NCBI GenBank assembly: GCA_029261355.1
Contig: JAJDBM010000074.1
Span: 1-64,000 of the forward strand
Length of the DNA: 64,000 nucleotides
Reading direction: 5' to 3'
Origin: Nitrospirales bacterium
Lineage (GTDB): Bacteria; Nitrospirota; Nitrospiria; Nitrospirales; UBA8639
Part shown: in pieces, positions 46,814 to 55,651 of the stretch
Position numbering within the stretch: the stretch's first letter is position 1
Layout of the letters: each line of letters starts with the position of its first letter
The notes under the pieces: generated by a model
What the model saw: only the letters and a program-made list of their open reading frames with translations
Database searches by the model: none
Told to the model about the DNA's origin: nothing
Program-made: the position numbers and the translations under genes

Positions 46814-47409
46814 AGCAGATTCTTCCTCGCATTTGGCAATGGTCTTGGTTTTCAGAAGAAAAGCAAATTGAATTTAACGGACATTTCCTTGAGACAGGAG
46901 AGCACCGAATTCTTGTTGACCCTCCACTGATGAGTGCTGGAGACATGGCCCAAATTAGGCATGGAGATCCGGTTGATTATATTGTGCTGACCAATCGCGA
47001 TCATCAACGAGAAGCTGATGTCTACAAAAAAGAATTTAATTGTCAGCTGATGATTCCCGAAAAGGATTCAGGGGAAATGTCTGTCCAAGCTGATAAAACA
47101 TTCAAAGATGGAGAACTGCTTCCTGGAGGCATGTGGGTCATTCAATTACAAGATCAGAAGTCACCAGGGGAGAGCGCCTTGTTTCTGCAGACAGGTAAAG
47201 GTATTCTGCTCGTTGGTGATGCGCTCATTGGAAAACCTGCTGGTTCTCTGAGTTTGTTGGCATCTGAAAAATACGCAGATATCGCCAAAGCTCGAGAGGG
47301 ATTACGTCGTCTGTTAAAGTACAATTTTGATAGTCTGTTGGTTGGTGATGGTACCCCAATTCTTCAAGAGGCTAAGGCCGTCCTAGAACACACGTTGGAA
47401 TCGTCGTAA
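46810..47409 (+). CDS. Degenerate metallo-beta-lactamase-fold protein
   Basis: The 199-residue product has the MBL core: FNGHFLETGEHRILVDPP, VDYIVLTNRDHQREADVYKK, then GILLVGDALIGKPAGSLSLL and a closing LLVGDGTPIL. The metal-binding signature THxHxDH is replaced by TNRDHQRE, leaving one His and Asp, so zinc hydrolase activity is doubtful. It probably binds a ligand or partner. It is coupled to the upstream 79-residue gene and is followed after 15 bases by a TPR gene. Confidence 0.75.
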   Translation: MKQILPRIWQWSWFSEEKQIEFNGHFLETGEHRILVDPPLMSAGDMAQIRHGDPVDYIVLTNRDHQREADVYKKEFNCQLMIPEKDSGEMSVQADKTFKDGELLPGGMWVIQLQDQKSPGESALFLQTGKGILLVGDALIGKPAGSLSLLASEKYADIAKAREGLRRLLKYNFDSLLVGDGTPILQEAKAVLEHTLESS

Positions 47410-47424
47410 ACACTCACCATTGTT

Positions 47425-48231
47425 ATGCACGAATCTCATTCTACACACCTTAACCGGCTTGGAAATCAGCACTTTTCGAGAGGTTTTTATACCGATGCCT
47501 ATCATTGTTATTCTCGCGCCTTGGAGGCTGATCGACAGAGTGGAGATCAGCGAGCTCTCGCCATGACATTAGGAAACTTAGGGAATATTTGCGCGGTGAG
47601 TGGACGGCGGTCTCAAGCCAATACCTATTACCATGAAGTGTTAGAAATTCAGAAAATTCTAGGCGATGACCGTGGAATTAGTACGACCTTGGCAAACTTA
47701 GGAAATTTATCGGCCGATGCAGGTGAATGGGAGCGAGCTCAAGCTCACTATTTAGAAGCGCTTGATTTGATGAATGATGTTGGTGACTATGCTGGCAAAG
47801 CCATACTGCTTTCTGATTTGGGTCTAGTCGCGAGAGAAAAAGGTCAATATCTTCAAGCAATTGAATATTATGAAGAATCGCTGGCACTCATGCGTCGAGT
47901 GGACAACCAAGAAGGACAAGCTGATGTCTATCGGATGATGGCGCGCCTCTACTTGGCCCAGGGACGCTATAATGAAGCGATTGCCTGCACGCAAACAAGC
48001 TTTGATATGGCGGAACGTCTTCGTGACGAGTTACGCATGGGGGGAGCATGGTTTGTTCTTGCTAGTTGTTATGAAGGACAAGGTGACTGGAGAGAGGCCA
48101 TCCGATATTTAGAACAGGTTGTGCAAGTTGATGAAAAATATGATTTACCGAAATTGAAAGAAAATACGACCCGCTTACAACATCTTCGAGAGCGTCTTAC
48201 TCACGTCAACACAACACTTTCACATGAATGA
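47425..48231 (+). CDS. TPR repeat protein
   Basis: Six or so tetratricopeptide repeats fill the 268 residues. Examples are RALAMTLGNLGNICAVSGR, TTLANLGNLSADAGEWERA, LLSDLGLVAREKGQYLQA and FVLASCYEGQGDWREA. There is no signal peptide, so it acts in the cytoplasm as a protein-binding scaffold. It overlaps the next gene by 8 bases (48224-48231), again coupling them. Confidence 0.88.
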   Translation: MHESHSTHLNRLGNQHFSRGFYTDAYHCYSRALEADRQSGDQRALAMTLGNLGNICAVSGRRSQANTYYHEVLEIQKILGDDRGISTTLANLGNLSADAGEWERAQAHYLEALDLMNDVGDYAGKAILLSDLGLVAREKGQYLQAIEYYEESLALMRRVDNQEGQADVYRMMARLYLAQGRYNEAIACTQTSFDMAERLRDELRMGGAWFVLASCYEGQGDWREAIRYLEQVVQVDEKYDLPKLKENTTRLQHLRERLTHVNTTLSHE

Positions 48232-48670
48232 CAATCAAGACAGCACTGTATCCTGGGAACCCGTACGTGATCATTTGCTGAAGCATGTTCCTGGATGGTT
48301 TTCGTCCTCTCCTGAAGAAGCCCTCACCTTACAGCTTGATGATGATGAGTGGTTGTTAGAAGTGACGCCAATCGGTCTTCTTGTCTGTCAGGCCGGTTAT
48401 ATGCTTGAAGATATGGAAAGTATTTTATCTGATGGAACAGCAGAAGATTTAGGGTCAGATGAACTCGCCAAACAAGCTAAGTTTTATTTGCAACAGACCG
48501 TCTCTAAACACCGCAGACGTCTGTTAACCGATGGGTTTGCTGAACGCATAGAAATGAATGACGAATTTGTCGCCATACTATTTGAACAGCCCGTTGATTT
48601 TCAGGACCTTCCCGCGCTCGTCTCATCAATCCAACAGGCTCGTTCCAGGTTTTCTGCAACACCATCATAA
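48224..48670 (+). CDS. Hypothetical protein coupled to TPR gene
   Basis: The 148-residue acidic product (SSSPEEALTLQLDDDEWLLEVTP, read in parts; DMESILSDGTAEDLGSDELAKQAKFYL) has no signal or recognised domain. A helical middle (about 75-110) and a beta pair around residues 110-125 are visible. Overlap with the TPR gene suggests they form a functional pair. Confidence 0.65.
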   Translation: MNDNQDSTVSWEPVRDHLLKHVPGWFSSSPEEALTLQLDDDEWLLEVTPIGLLVCQAGYMLEDMESILSDGTAEDLGSDELAKQAKFYLQQTVSKHRRRLLTDGFAERIEMNDEFVAILFEQPVDFQDLPALVSSIQQARSRFSATPS

Positions 48671-48787
48671 GTATAAGCATGTTCCTTGGAAGTGACCACC
48701 AGCAAGTAAGTGTCTGGTCAGTATTCAATATGATGTGTGAATGAACCATGCAACCTAACATGGGTTACAAAGGATCCCAATATAAAT

Positions 48788-49792
48788 ATGACGACAAACA
48801 TTAAAACTTTCGAAGATTTTCGAGAAACATTTTTTGCTTTTCGTTTGCCACGAATTTTATTGACGGCATTGGACTTACAGTTATTCACCGTGATGGATAC
48901 CAAATCGTGGACCATCAAAAACTTAGCGAAAACTCTTGGCGTGAGTGAACGTGGGCTTGAAATTTTATGTAGAAATTTAGCGAGCGCTGGTCTCCTACAA
49001 AAACGTGGCTTTCGGTATAGCAGTGAACGTGTTGGACGACAATTTCTTAACAAGCATAGCCCGTTATACCGTGGCTCATATCTTCAACTGATGTGTCAGC
49101 AATGGGATAATTGGAATAGTCTGACACAGGCTGTCAAAACAGGCCACCCGGTGGAAGAGAAAGAACCCGAAACGCCATCATATCGTCACGCATTTACCTG
49201 GGCGATGCATGAACGGTCTTTGGACGCTGCTCGTCAGGTAGCCAATCAAGTTGACTTCACCTCTGCCACCTCCTTACTGGATGTCGGAGGAGGACCAGGA
49301 ACCTATGCGTTAGAGTTTTTGGCGAAGAACCCAAAAATGACAGCTACCATATTGGATAGACCTGCGGCACTCGATGTGGCAAGAGACATTGCCAAAACGC
49401 GTAGACAAGGCAAACGGCTTTCCTATCAAGCAGCCGATTTTTTAATTGATCCTATTCACGGAAAATATGACGTTATCTGGATTTCGAACGTTATTCATAT
49501 TTTTTCGCCATCGACGAATAAAAAATTCTTTCGTCGACTCCGAACACATTTAAACCCACGAGGCCGTATACTTATTCAAGATACGTTCTTATCTGATAAA
49601 CAGAGCATTCGACCAGCAGAGGCTAATCTTTTTGCCGTCACCATGCTCTTATTTACCGAATCTGGAAATACCTATAGTCTTGCGGATGTGCACGAGTGGC
49701 TTAAGAAAACTGGATATAAAAACCCTGGAATACTCACATTAAAAAAGGGGACCGGTGACTGGGATGGCATCCTGATTCAGGCGCATGGTTAA
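48788..49792 (+). CDS. O-methyltransferase-like SAM-dependent protein with winged-helix N-domain
   Basis: About 334 residues. The N-terminal dimerisation/winged-helix domain (ILLTALDLQLFTVMD, TIKNLAKTLGVSERGLEILCRNL) is followed by a class I methyltransferase with motif I LLDVGGGPGTYALEF, VIHIFSP and PRGRILIQDTFL. This is the plan of bacterial and plant hydroxy-compound O-methyltransferases. ATG 48788 is selected, since the upstream frame adds a non-family leader. Substrate unknown. Confidence 0.85.
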   Translation: MTTNIKTFEDFRETFFAFRLPRILLTALDLQLFTVMDTKSWTIKNLAKTLGVSERGLEILCRNLASAGLLQKRGFRYSSERVGRQFLNKHSPLYRGSYLQLMCQQWDNWNSLTQAVKTGHPVEEKEPETPSYRHAFTWAMHERSLDAARQVANQVDFTSATSLLDVGGGPGTYALEFLAKNPKMTATILDRPAALDVARDIAKTRRQGKRLSYQAADFLIDPIHGKYDVIWISNVIHIFSPSTNKKFFRRLRTHLNPRGRILIQDTFLSDKQSIRPAEANLFAVTMLLFTESGNTYSLADVHEWLKKTGYKNPGILTLKKGTGDWDGILIQAHG

Positions 49793-49884
49793 TATGATTG
49801 AAAATTCCTACGCTCAAAAGCTATCGATTGATACGTCCCCCATATTCTGCAAGATTTGAATCATCAAACGAAAAAAGAATCCAG

Positions 49885-52614
49885 TTATCTCACATAAATT
49901 TCAACTCGCCGATTCAAGGGTTCGCTGACCTCATCAGGAGTGTGAACCAGGAGGTTCTTTTCCCCATGACCGGTGAATTCCATAAGTTGGGAGTCAATAC
50001 CGTCAGCAATCAGCACGTCTCGAATGACACGAGCTCGGCGCACTGATAAATCATAATTATGTTCATCAGTAGCCATACGATCGGTATGTCCAATCACGTT
50101 AATGTTAGGCGCCACTCTGCTAGCAAGGGAGGAGGCAATTGTCTTACGAAATTCAGGAAATTTTTGGCGTGATTCGGAAGAAATGTTAACCGTACCACTT
50201 TCGAAATATACGATGAATTTGAGTGGTTTTTCAGGGTTAGCTTCCAATGCGCGGTGGAAAGTGTCCTGAATGACGTCTTCTTTAAGTAGAAAGGGTTGAG
50301 GCGGGACTTCTTTAGAACTACTCATTGTAATGGCTTGTCCCGATTGGTCGAGAACCATCGTTTCACCGGCGCTGGTCACGTTAATCATTCCGACGGATCC
50401 CTCCTCATTACTCAGAAGAATAATCACAACCTTTGGTGGGATCACGTCGATATTAATGGTTTTTTCATGCACGGAAACCCCATCGCTCACCTGAAAGGTC
50501 AGTGGGATCGCTCCAACTTGTTCAGCTGTTGGAGTGATCGTGAAAAGACGGGTGGTCGGATCCCATTGACTATTGAGCGGCAGTGGATTCGTGAGTATCT
50601 TGTACGTTAAGGCATGACTATCGAGGTCCGTGGCTGAGAGGTTGACACTCAATGTGTTCCCAAATCGTATTGTTTGATCACTGAGGGACTCAAAAGTGGG
50701 TGGCTGATTTGGAAGAACTTGGACGATAGTGGAAGGGCTACTCTGTATATTGTTGATCGTCTGTGTACTTGTGACCCGATCGGCTTCGTTGAGCATCTGG
50801 AGATCGATTGCTTGCCAATTGCCTTGGGCATCCGCTTGAACCGGTGCCCCGAGCGGTGTCCCATTTTTGTGTAATTGAATGAAAGCTGAAGGATCAGCTC
50901 TTCCAGTGACGATGATGTCACCAGCTTTCAAGGATGGCTTTACTATTGGTGGAAGAGGCTGCACTGTGAGCGTAGCCAGCTCCGAGGTCACTCCCTCACG
51001 AATTGCCTGAACGATCGTGGTGCCGACATTGATGCCGGTCGCAGTTCCGTCGTTATCAATCGTCGCGACTGTGGGATCTTCACTCTGCCATATGACGTCT
51101 CCTAACGCTTCCTTAACTTGCCCATTAGAAAAGGTGCCGGTGGCGGTAAAGCGGTGGGCTGCGCCACGACCCAGGATCGTCGTCGGAGCTGTAGCTAAAG
51201 TGATCTGCGTGAGTCCGGCCCGGCCCACCACGACTGGGGCAGAAGTCCCGCTTGAAATCGCATTCACTATTTGTGTACTCGTCACCTCATCCGCTTCAGT
51301 CAGCATGGGCAGGTCCTGGACTTCCCACTGGCCGTGGGCATTGGTTTGGACTGGTGCTCCAAGCGGCGTCCCATTATTGTGCAACTGAATCTGTGCGGCT
51401 GGCTCGGCGGTGCCCGCAACCCTCGTATCACCTCCTTTTAACGTGGAGAGCAGGACCGGTGGGAGTGGGTGGACGGTGAACGGGACCAGGTCCGAGATCA
51501 CGCCTTCACGTATTGCGTGAATCGTTGTGGCTCCGGCAGTTAGGGCCATGACTGTTCCATCTGCTTCGATTTTCGCGACAGTGGGATTTGCGCTCTGCCA
51601 GGCCACACCCGCTAAGGCTTCTTCGACCCGCCCATTCGAGAACGTACCCGTTGCCGTGAAGGCATGAGTAGTCCCTCGATCAATTGTCAGTAGAGGCGCT
51701 GGAACAATCGCAATCTGTGTGAGCACAGCCGGCCCCACCAAAATAGGAGAGGAAGCTTCGCTTAGAATGGCATTCACCATTTGTGTACTCCTCACCTCAT
51801 CCGCTTCAGTCAGCATGGGGAGGTCGTGGACTTCCCACTGGCCGTGGGCATCAGTTTGGACTGGGGGCCCAAGCGGCGTCCCATTTTTGTGTAACTGAAT
51901 TTGTGCGGCTGGCTCGGCGGTGCCCGCGACCCTAGTATCGCCTCCTCTTAACGTGGAGAACAGGACCGGTGGCAGCGGGTGGACGGTGAGCCGAACCAGG
52001 TCCGAGGTCACGCCTTCACGTGTCGCGTGAATCGTCGTGTCGCCGGCAGCCAGGGTCGTGACCATTCCATCGGCTTGGATTGTCGCAACATTGGAATGTG
52101 AACTAGACCAGGTCATCGCGGAGAGAGGCTCTGTTATTCTCCCATTAGAAAAAACTCCCTTTCCAGTAAACGTCAGAATTTGTCCCTCTTCAATCCACGG
52201 AGGTAACACTGAAGTAATCGTAAGATGCATGAGGGTAGCTCGTTTTACGAGAACTGGCTGAGATGCCTGACTTGTTCTTCCAAACATAGTCTGGGTCGCA
52301 GACATTGCTTGATCGGCCAGTAGGGGGGGAACGTCAAAATCGAATGTGCCCTCAACTGAAATTGTGCCGGTTGCGAGTGGCGTACCGTTCTGCAACAGAT
52401 TCACCCGTGCATGAGGGAGCCCTGATCCAGCCACCGTAACTTCACCTTCTTCCAAAGAGGCATACAACAAAGGAATTGGTGGATTGGCGGGGATATGATG
52501 AAGGATGGTGGTCCTTTGGCTATGACTACTGGTGCAACCTCCGATAATGAGGAGAAGGAAAAACACCCATACCCCTCCTGGACCCCATTCATTCATTTTT
52601 AGCATGTGATACAT
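49885..52614 (-). CDS. OmpA-family lipoprotein with tandem Ig-like (Big_2-type) repeats
   Basis: Hydrophobic leader then IIGGC (Cys27), a lipobox. Four NGTPL modules (AEPAAQIQLHKNGTPLG and variants) alternate with three Big_2-like modules (FTATGTFSNG, ATIQADGMVTTLAAG) in a 170-residue period. A putative Ig/cadherin-like module (FESLSDQTIRFGN, QVSDGVSVHEKTI) follows. The C-terminal OmpA domain has FESGTVNISSESRQ and NVIGHTDRMATDEHNYDLSVRRARVI, which binds peptidoglycan. It would span the periplasm or stick out of the outer membrane. It forms one minus-strand run with the FecR gene (40 bases upstream) and the regulator upstream of that. Confidence 0.9.
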   Translation of the reverse strand: MYHMLKMNEWGPGGVWVFFLLLIIGGCTSSHSQRTTILHHIPANPPIPLLYASLEEGEVTVAGSGLPHARVNLLQNGTPLATGTISVEGTFDFDVPPLLADQAMSATQTMFGRTSQASQPVLVKRATLMHLTITSVLPPWIEEGQILTFTGKGVFSNGRITEPLSAMTWSSSHSNVATIQADGMVTTLAAGDTTIHATREGVTSDLVRLTVHPLPPVLFSTLRGGDTRVAGTAEPAAQIQLHKNGTPLGPPVQTDAHGQWEVHDLPMLTEADEVRSTQMVNAILSEASSPILVGPAVLTQIAIVPAPLLTIDRGTTHAFTATGTFSNGRVEEALAGVAWQSANPTVAKIEADGTVMALTAGATTIHAIREGVISDLVPFTVHPLPPVLLSTLKGGDTRVAGTAEPAAQIQLHNNGTPLGAPVQTNAHGQWEVQDLPMLTEADEVTSTQIVNAISSGTSAPVVVGRAGLTQITLATAPTTILGRGAAHRFTATGTFSNGQVKEALGDVIWQSEDPTVATIDNDGTATGINVGTTIVQAIREGVTSELATLTVQPLPPIVKPSLKAGDIIVTGRADPSAFIQLHKNGTPLGAPVQADAQGNWQAIDLQMLNEADRVTSTQTINNIQSSPSTIVQVLPNQPPTFESLSDQTIRFGNTLSVNLSATDLDSHALTYKILTNPLPLNSQWDPTTRLFTITPTAEQVGAIPLTFQVSDGVSVHEKTINIDVIPPKVVIILLSNEEGSVGMINVTSAGETMVLDQSGQAITMSSSKEVPPQPFLLKEDVIQDTFHRALEANPEKPLKFIVYFESGTVNISSESRQKFPEFRKTIASSLASRVAPNINVIGHTDRMATDEHNYDLSVRRARVIRDVLIADGIDSQLMEFTGHGEKNLLVHTPDEVSEPLNRRVEIYVR
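50730..52450 (-). repeat. Tandem 510-bp coding repeat in the Ig/OmpA gene
   Basis: The block around AAGCGGCGTCCCATT recurs at 50851, 51361 and 51871 at exactly 510 bases. A diverged fourth copy lies near 52373. The last two of the three close copies are most alike, so the array expanded recently. Confidence 0.85.
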
Positions 52615-52654
52615 CGCTTCTGTTCATAGTTGAGTCGTCTCGACGAACAATATT

Positions 52655-53179
52655 CTAGGGGCTTTCCAAAATCTGCTCCGTATACTCATCTCCGTCGTAT
52701 TCTTCACCTTCTTCAAGAATTTGGATGATGAGTTTCGTACCTCGGATCCCAACGGTGGCGGTTGGTGTTTTAATCGAAACAGACTCAGGAGATAACTTCG
52801 CCATCATCCCGGAGAGGTAGACGAGCGTGCCCCGCATGATCTCTGAGGCAAACGAATATTTTTCTTCTTTTGGGTTAAAGACAAATTCTTTTAATACCAG
52901 GCGGCTTTTGGGTCCGAGAGAGACTCTGGTGTTGTCTTTGAGGGTGACACCTAACGATCCCGACGCGTTTGTTTCTAGCACATCACGTTGAAAGATTGGA
53001 TCACCCGTGTGGCCTGGGATTCGTTCTTCCCCTCTTATGATGAACGCATGGTCATTGACCTTCTTGACCTTGCCGATCACTTTGGATTCGGCCATGGATA
53101 GGGTAGGAAAAACTAAGATACCCACCATCAGGAGGATACCCAAGACGAATATTTGATTTCTTAATCGATGATGGATCAC
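52655..53179 (-). CDS. Periplasmic FecR-domain protein
   Basis: The 174-residue protein has a signal peptide (FVLGILLMVGILVF, ending SMAES) and one FecR-type domain: GKVKKVNDHAFIIRGEERIPG, then DVLETNASGSLGVTLKDNTRVSLGPKSRLVL, and SIKTPTATVGIRGTKL. It ends in an acidic tail (EEGEEYDGDEYTEQ). FecR-domain proteins of this small type are common beside CHASE2 cyclases and OmpA genes. Here it is between the OmpA lipoprotein and the regulator gene. Confidence 0.85.
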   Translation of the reverse strand: MIHHRLRNQIFVLGILLMVGILVFPTLSMAESKVIGKVKKVNDHAFIIRGEERIPGHTGDPIFQRDVLETNASGSLGVTLKDNTRVSLGPKSRLVLKEFVFNPKEEKYSFASEIMRGTLVYLSGMMAKLSPESVSIKTPTATVGIRGTKLIIQILEEGEEYDGDEYTEQILESP

Positions 53180-53535
53180 GAATGCTCCAATTCAAGGAAA
53201 ATATGATAACCCCGTTTCTCTCAGTTTTCGCTTAGGGGCTTTCAATATGTGCCTTCAGTTTCACTAGATATTATGGGGATTGAATAAAAACTATACTATA
53301 TTCAGTTGAGAACATGCCATGCTACGTAAGGCCCGATACTCTTTAAGACTGAGCACTCAATAGGAAATGATTGGGTCACAGAGGAACCATACGTTACTGG
53401 GAAATTGTGGGGGGTGTTGAATCATGATGATATCGAGCGGCCACAATCATAAGCTCTACTCGGAAAGCCAGGAGTTCTTGATTCTCAGTCTCAAGGGAAG
53501 AATAAGGAAATGGTTAGGCTGAACGGGGCAAGATG
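53180..53535. other. Intergenic region upstream of the FecR gene
   Basis: No gene is seen. It contains an AT-rich stretch (53281-53310, with ACTATACTATATTC), which is a possible promoter for the FecR-OmpA run on the minus strand. Confidence 0.35.
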
Positions 53536-55074
53536 CTACAGCACTTCAATTCTAAATCGTTTCATTTTCTTGATAAGCCCTTGACGGCTGAGGCCAAGGG
53601 CTTGGGCTGTCAGTCCTTGATGATATTGGTGGAATTGTAAGGATTCTTCAATAAGTTGTTGTTCAAGCATCTCCAGTGAGGCTTTCAGGTATTGTGGAGG
53701 CGCATCCGTTGTTCGTGCCGGTGTTTCATGTGATCGTGTAATCGAGAGATCCAAATCTCCAAGAGTGATAACGTCCCCGCGGATCATCACGGCTAATCGC
53801 TTGATCTCATTCTCCAATTGTCGTACATTTCCCGGCCATTGATAATGTTGCAGCTGTTGAAGTGCGCGTGGTGCAAAATGTTTGGCATCTACCCCGACTT
53901 CATTACAGTAGCGCAGAAGAAAAAAATTGGCGAGGAGTGGGATATCGTCTTGGATCTCTCGTAAGGGTGGTGTGGCAATATGAATGACCTTCAGTCGATA
54001 ATACAAATCTTGTCGAAACGTCCCTTGAGAGATGGCTTCTTCGAGATTGACATTCGTCGCGACGATGACACGGACATCAATTGGGATACTTTCACGTTTT
54101 CCGATCGGCTCTAATCGTCTTTCTTGAAGGACGCGGAGAATTTTGGTTTGAGCGGATAGAGCAAGATCGCCGATTTCATCCAAAAACAGAGTCCCTCCTT
54201 GGGCTTGTTCGAATTTGCCGACATGTGCGTCGACTCCTGTGGCCATCCCTTTTCGAATACCGAATAATTCACTCTCGACCAGGTTTTCTGGAAGGGCTGC
54301 GCAATTCAGCTCAATGAACGAATGCTTGGCGCGCGGACTATTCTCATGAATCGCTTTGGCCACGAGTTCCTTGCCAGTTCCACTTTCGCCGGTAATCAGC
54401 ACATCAAATGAGCAGTCACTCACCTGGTCAATAGTGCGGACAATTTGCTGAATTGGTGGGCTCATGCCAATGATCGCTTGGGTGGTGGCGCGTTCGCCTA
54501 TGGCGCTGCGTAAATCATGGTTCTCCTGTTCAAGCGCTCGGTGTTTGCGTTGGAGTTCCTCAACCAGTCCTACCGTCGTCAGGGCCTGTGCCGCATAGGT
54601 AGCGAGGGTCTTGGCGATCTGTTCATCTCTCTGCGTAAAGGAACCTTTTTTTTTGTTAAGAAACTGAAACGTGCCAATAATTTCGCCAGAGAGATGTTGT
54701 AAGGGGACTGCAAGCACACTGCGTGTACGGTATTTCGTTTGCGCATCAATGCCTTTATGAAATCGAGAGTCTTTGCTCGCCTGTGTCACGTTAATGGTTT
54801 CGCCTGTCATCGCGACGGCTCCAGCGATTCCTAAACGGGCATCAAATCGAATTGTTTCGTTAGGGAGCGCTATCAGCGACCATAATTCGCAGGTGTGCTT
54901 ATCTAGTAAAAACACTGACGCGCGTTCGGCTTCAAGTGCTTCTGATGCTTCATTCGATACGTCATATAATAATGGCAGGAATTCACGGCCTTCATTCACC
55001 TGTTGACTTATTTCCCGAAGCATGGAGAGGTGACCTCGCGGTAGGTCCTGTGTCACAGATTCGGCAGTCTTCAT
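53536..55074 (-). CDS. GAF/AAA+ enhancer-binding-protein-type regulator with altered GAFTGA loop
   Basis: The domain order is GAF (about 25-180), central AAA+ (about 205-425) and Fis-type HTH at the C-terminus (LTAQALGLSRQGLIKKMKRF). Walker A GESGTGKE, Walker B GGTLFLDEIG, FRQDLYYRL and WPGNVRQLEN are intact. The sigma-54 contact loop reads GMATGV (54232-54249) where GAFTGA is expected, so classic sigma-54 activation is doubtful. ATG 55074 is preferred because AGAGGGG lies upstream; a frame extends to 55146. It is oriented away from the repeat-protein genes and is the nearest regulator to them. Confidence 0.9.
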   Translation of the reverse strand: MKTAESVTQDLPRGHLSMLREISQQVNEGREFLPLLYDVSNEASEALEAERASVFLLDKHTCELWSLIALPNETIRFDARLGIAGAVAMTGETINVTQASKDSRFHKGIDAQTKYRTRSVLAVPLQHLSGEIIGTFQFLNKKKGSFTQRDEQIAKTLATYAAQALTTVGLVEELQRKHRALEQENHDLRSAIGERATTQAIIGMSPPIQQIVRTIDQVSDCSFDVLITGESGTGKELVAKAIHENSPRAKHSFIELNCAALPENLVESELFGIRKGMATGVDAHVGKFEQAQGGTLFLDEIGDLALSAQTKILRVLQERRLEPIGKRESIPIDVRVIVATNVNLEEAISQGTFRQDLYYRLKVIHIATPPLREIQDDIPLLANFFLLRYCNEVGVDAKHFAPRALQQLQHYQWPGNVRQLENEIKRLAVMIRGDVITLGDLDLSITRSHETPARTTDAPPQYLKASLEMLEQQLIEESLQFHQYHQGLTAQALGLSRQGLIKKMKRFRIEVL

Positions 55075-55651
55075 CAGTATTTTGCCCCTCTCAATGAGAA
55101 AATGAACAACGAATTGGAACATTTGCCTAACGGTTGCCAGAGTCACTGTACCGTTTCATGAGTAAAAAATAAATATAGCAGTTCTTACCTTGCCAATACG
55201 CATGTACTTTGGACTAGAACTCATGGCACTCTCCCTCCATTGATTTTCCACTCGTTTACAATTTGTCAACTTCCGTAGACAATGGCCAGTCCATTTTTTG
55301 CGAGCTTTAGCAAGACTCTACTCCTGATTCATGATGAAAACAGTTGAAAAACAATTAGTTATTGAAAGAGGAGTTCAACGTGACGCGCACCTGCAGTCTT
55401 AGGCACATCAGTTGCTTTACCGTCTCATTGTCTGCATTGTTCCTGAATTCATGTAGAGAGAAAGGATCATCACGGATGAGTCTATAGATCGCGTCGATTG
55501 CTCTAGTCATTCACTCATTTGAAATTTCATTCACTGTTGAGGGTTGGCAGAGGAAGTCGAAGTGGCCGTGTCCTGAGCCACTCTAATGGAAGAGGAGATC
55601 AAGCCGTTTGTTTCTGAACGAAATCATGGATAATTATTATGGAGGTGAAAG
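55075..55651. other. Divergent regulatory region between the regulator and first repeat-protein gene
   Basis: No gene is seen. It contains the operator-like motif at 55254-55282 and a block (55402-55434, GGCACATCAGTTGCT...) that recurs upstream of the 59184 gene. The ribosome-binding site GGAGGTGA lies before the ATG at 55652. Confidence 0.6.
55254..55282. promoter_or_regulatory. Operator-like triple half-site motif, copy 1
   Basis: GTTTACAA, one base, TTGTCAAC, four bases, GTAGACAA. The first two form an imperfect inverted repeat and the third repeats the first. The same arrangement and spacing occurs at 58835-58863. Confidence 0.6.

Noticed and set aside
55228-55252. Sigma-54 type -24/-12 promoter near TGGCACTCTCCCTCCATTG
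   Set aside because: The -12 element (TTGC) is missing at the needed spacing, and the second operator copy lacks this sequence.
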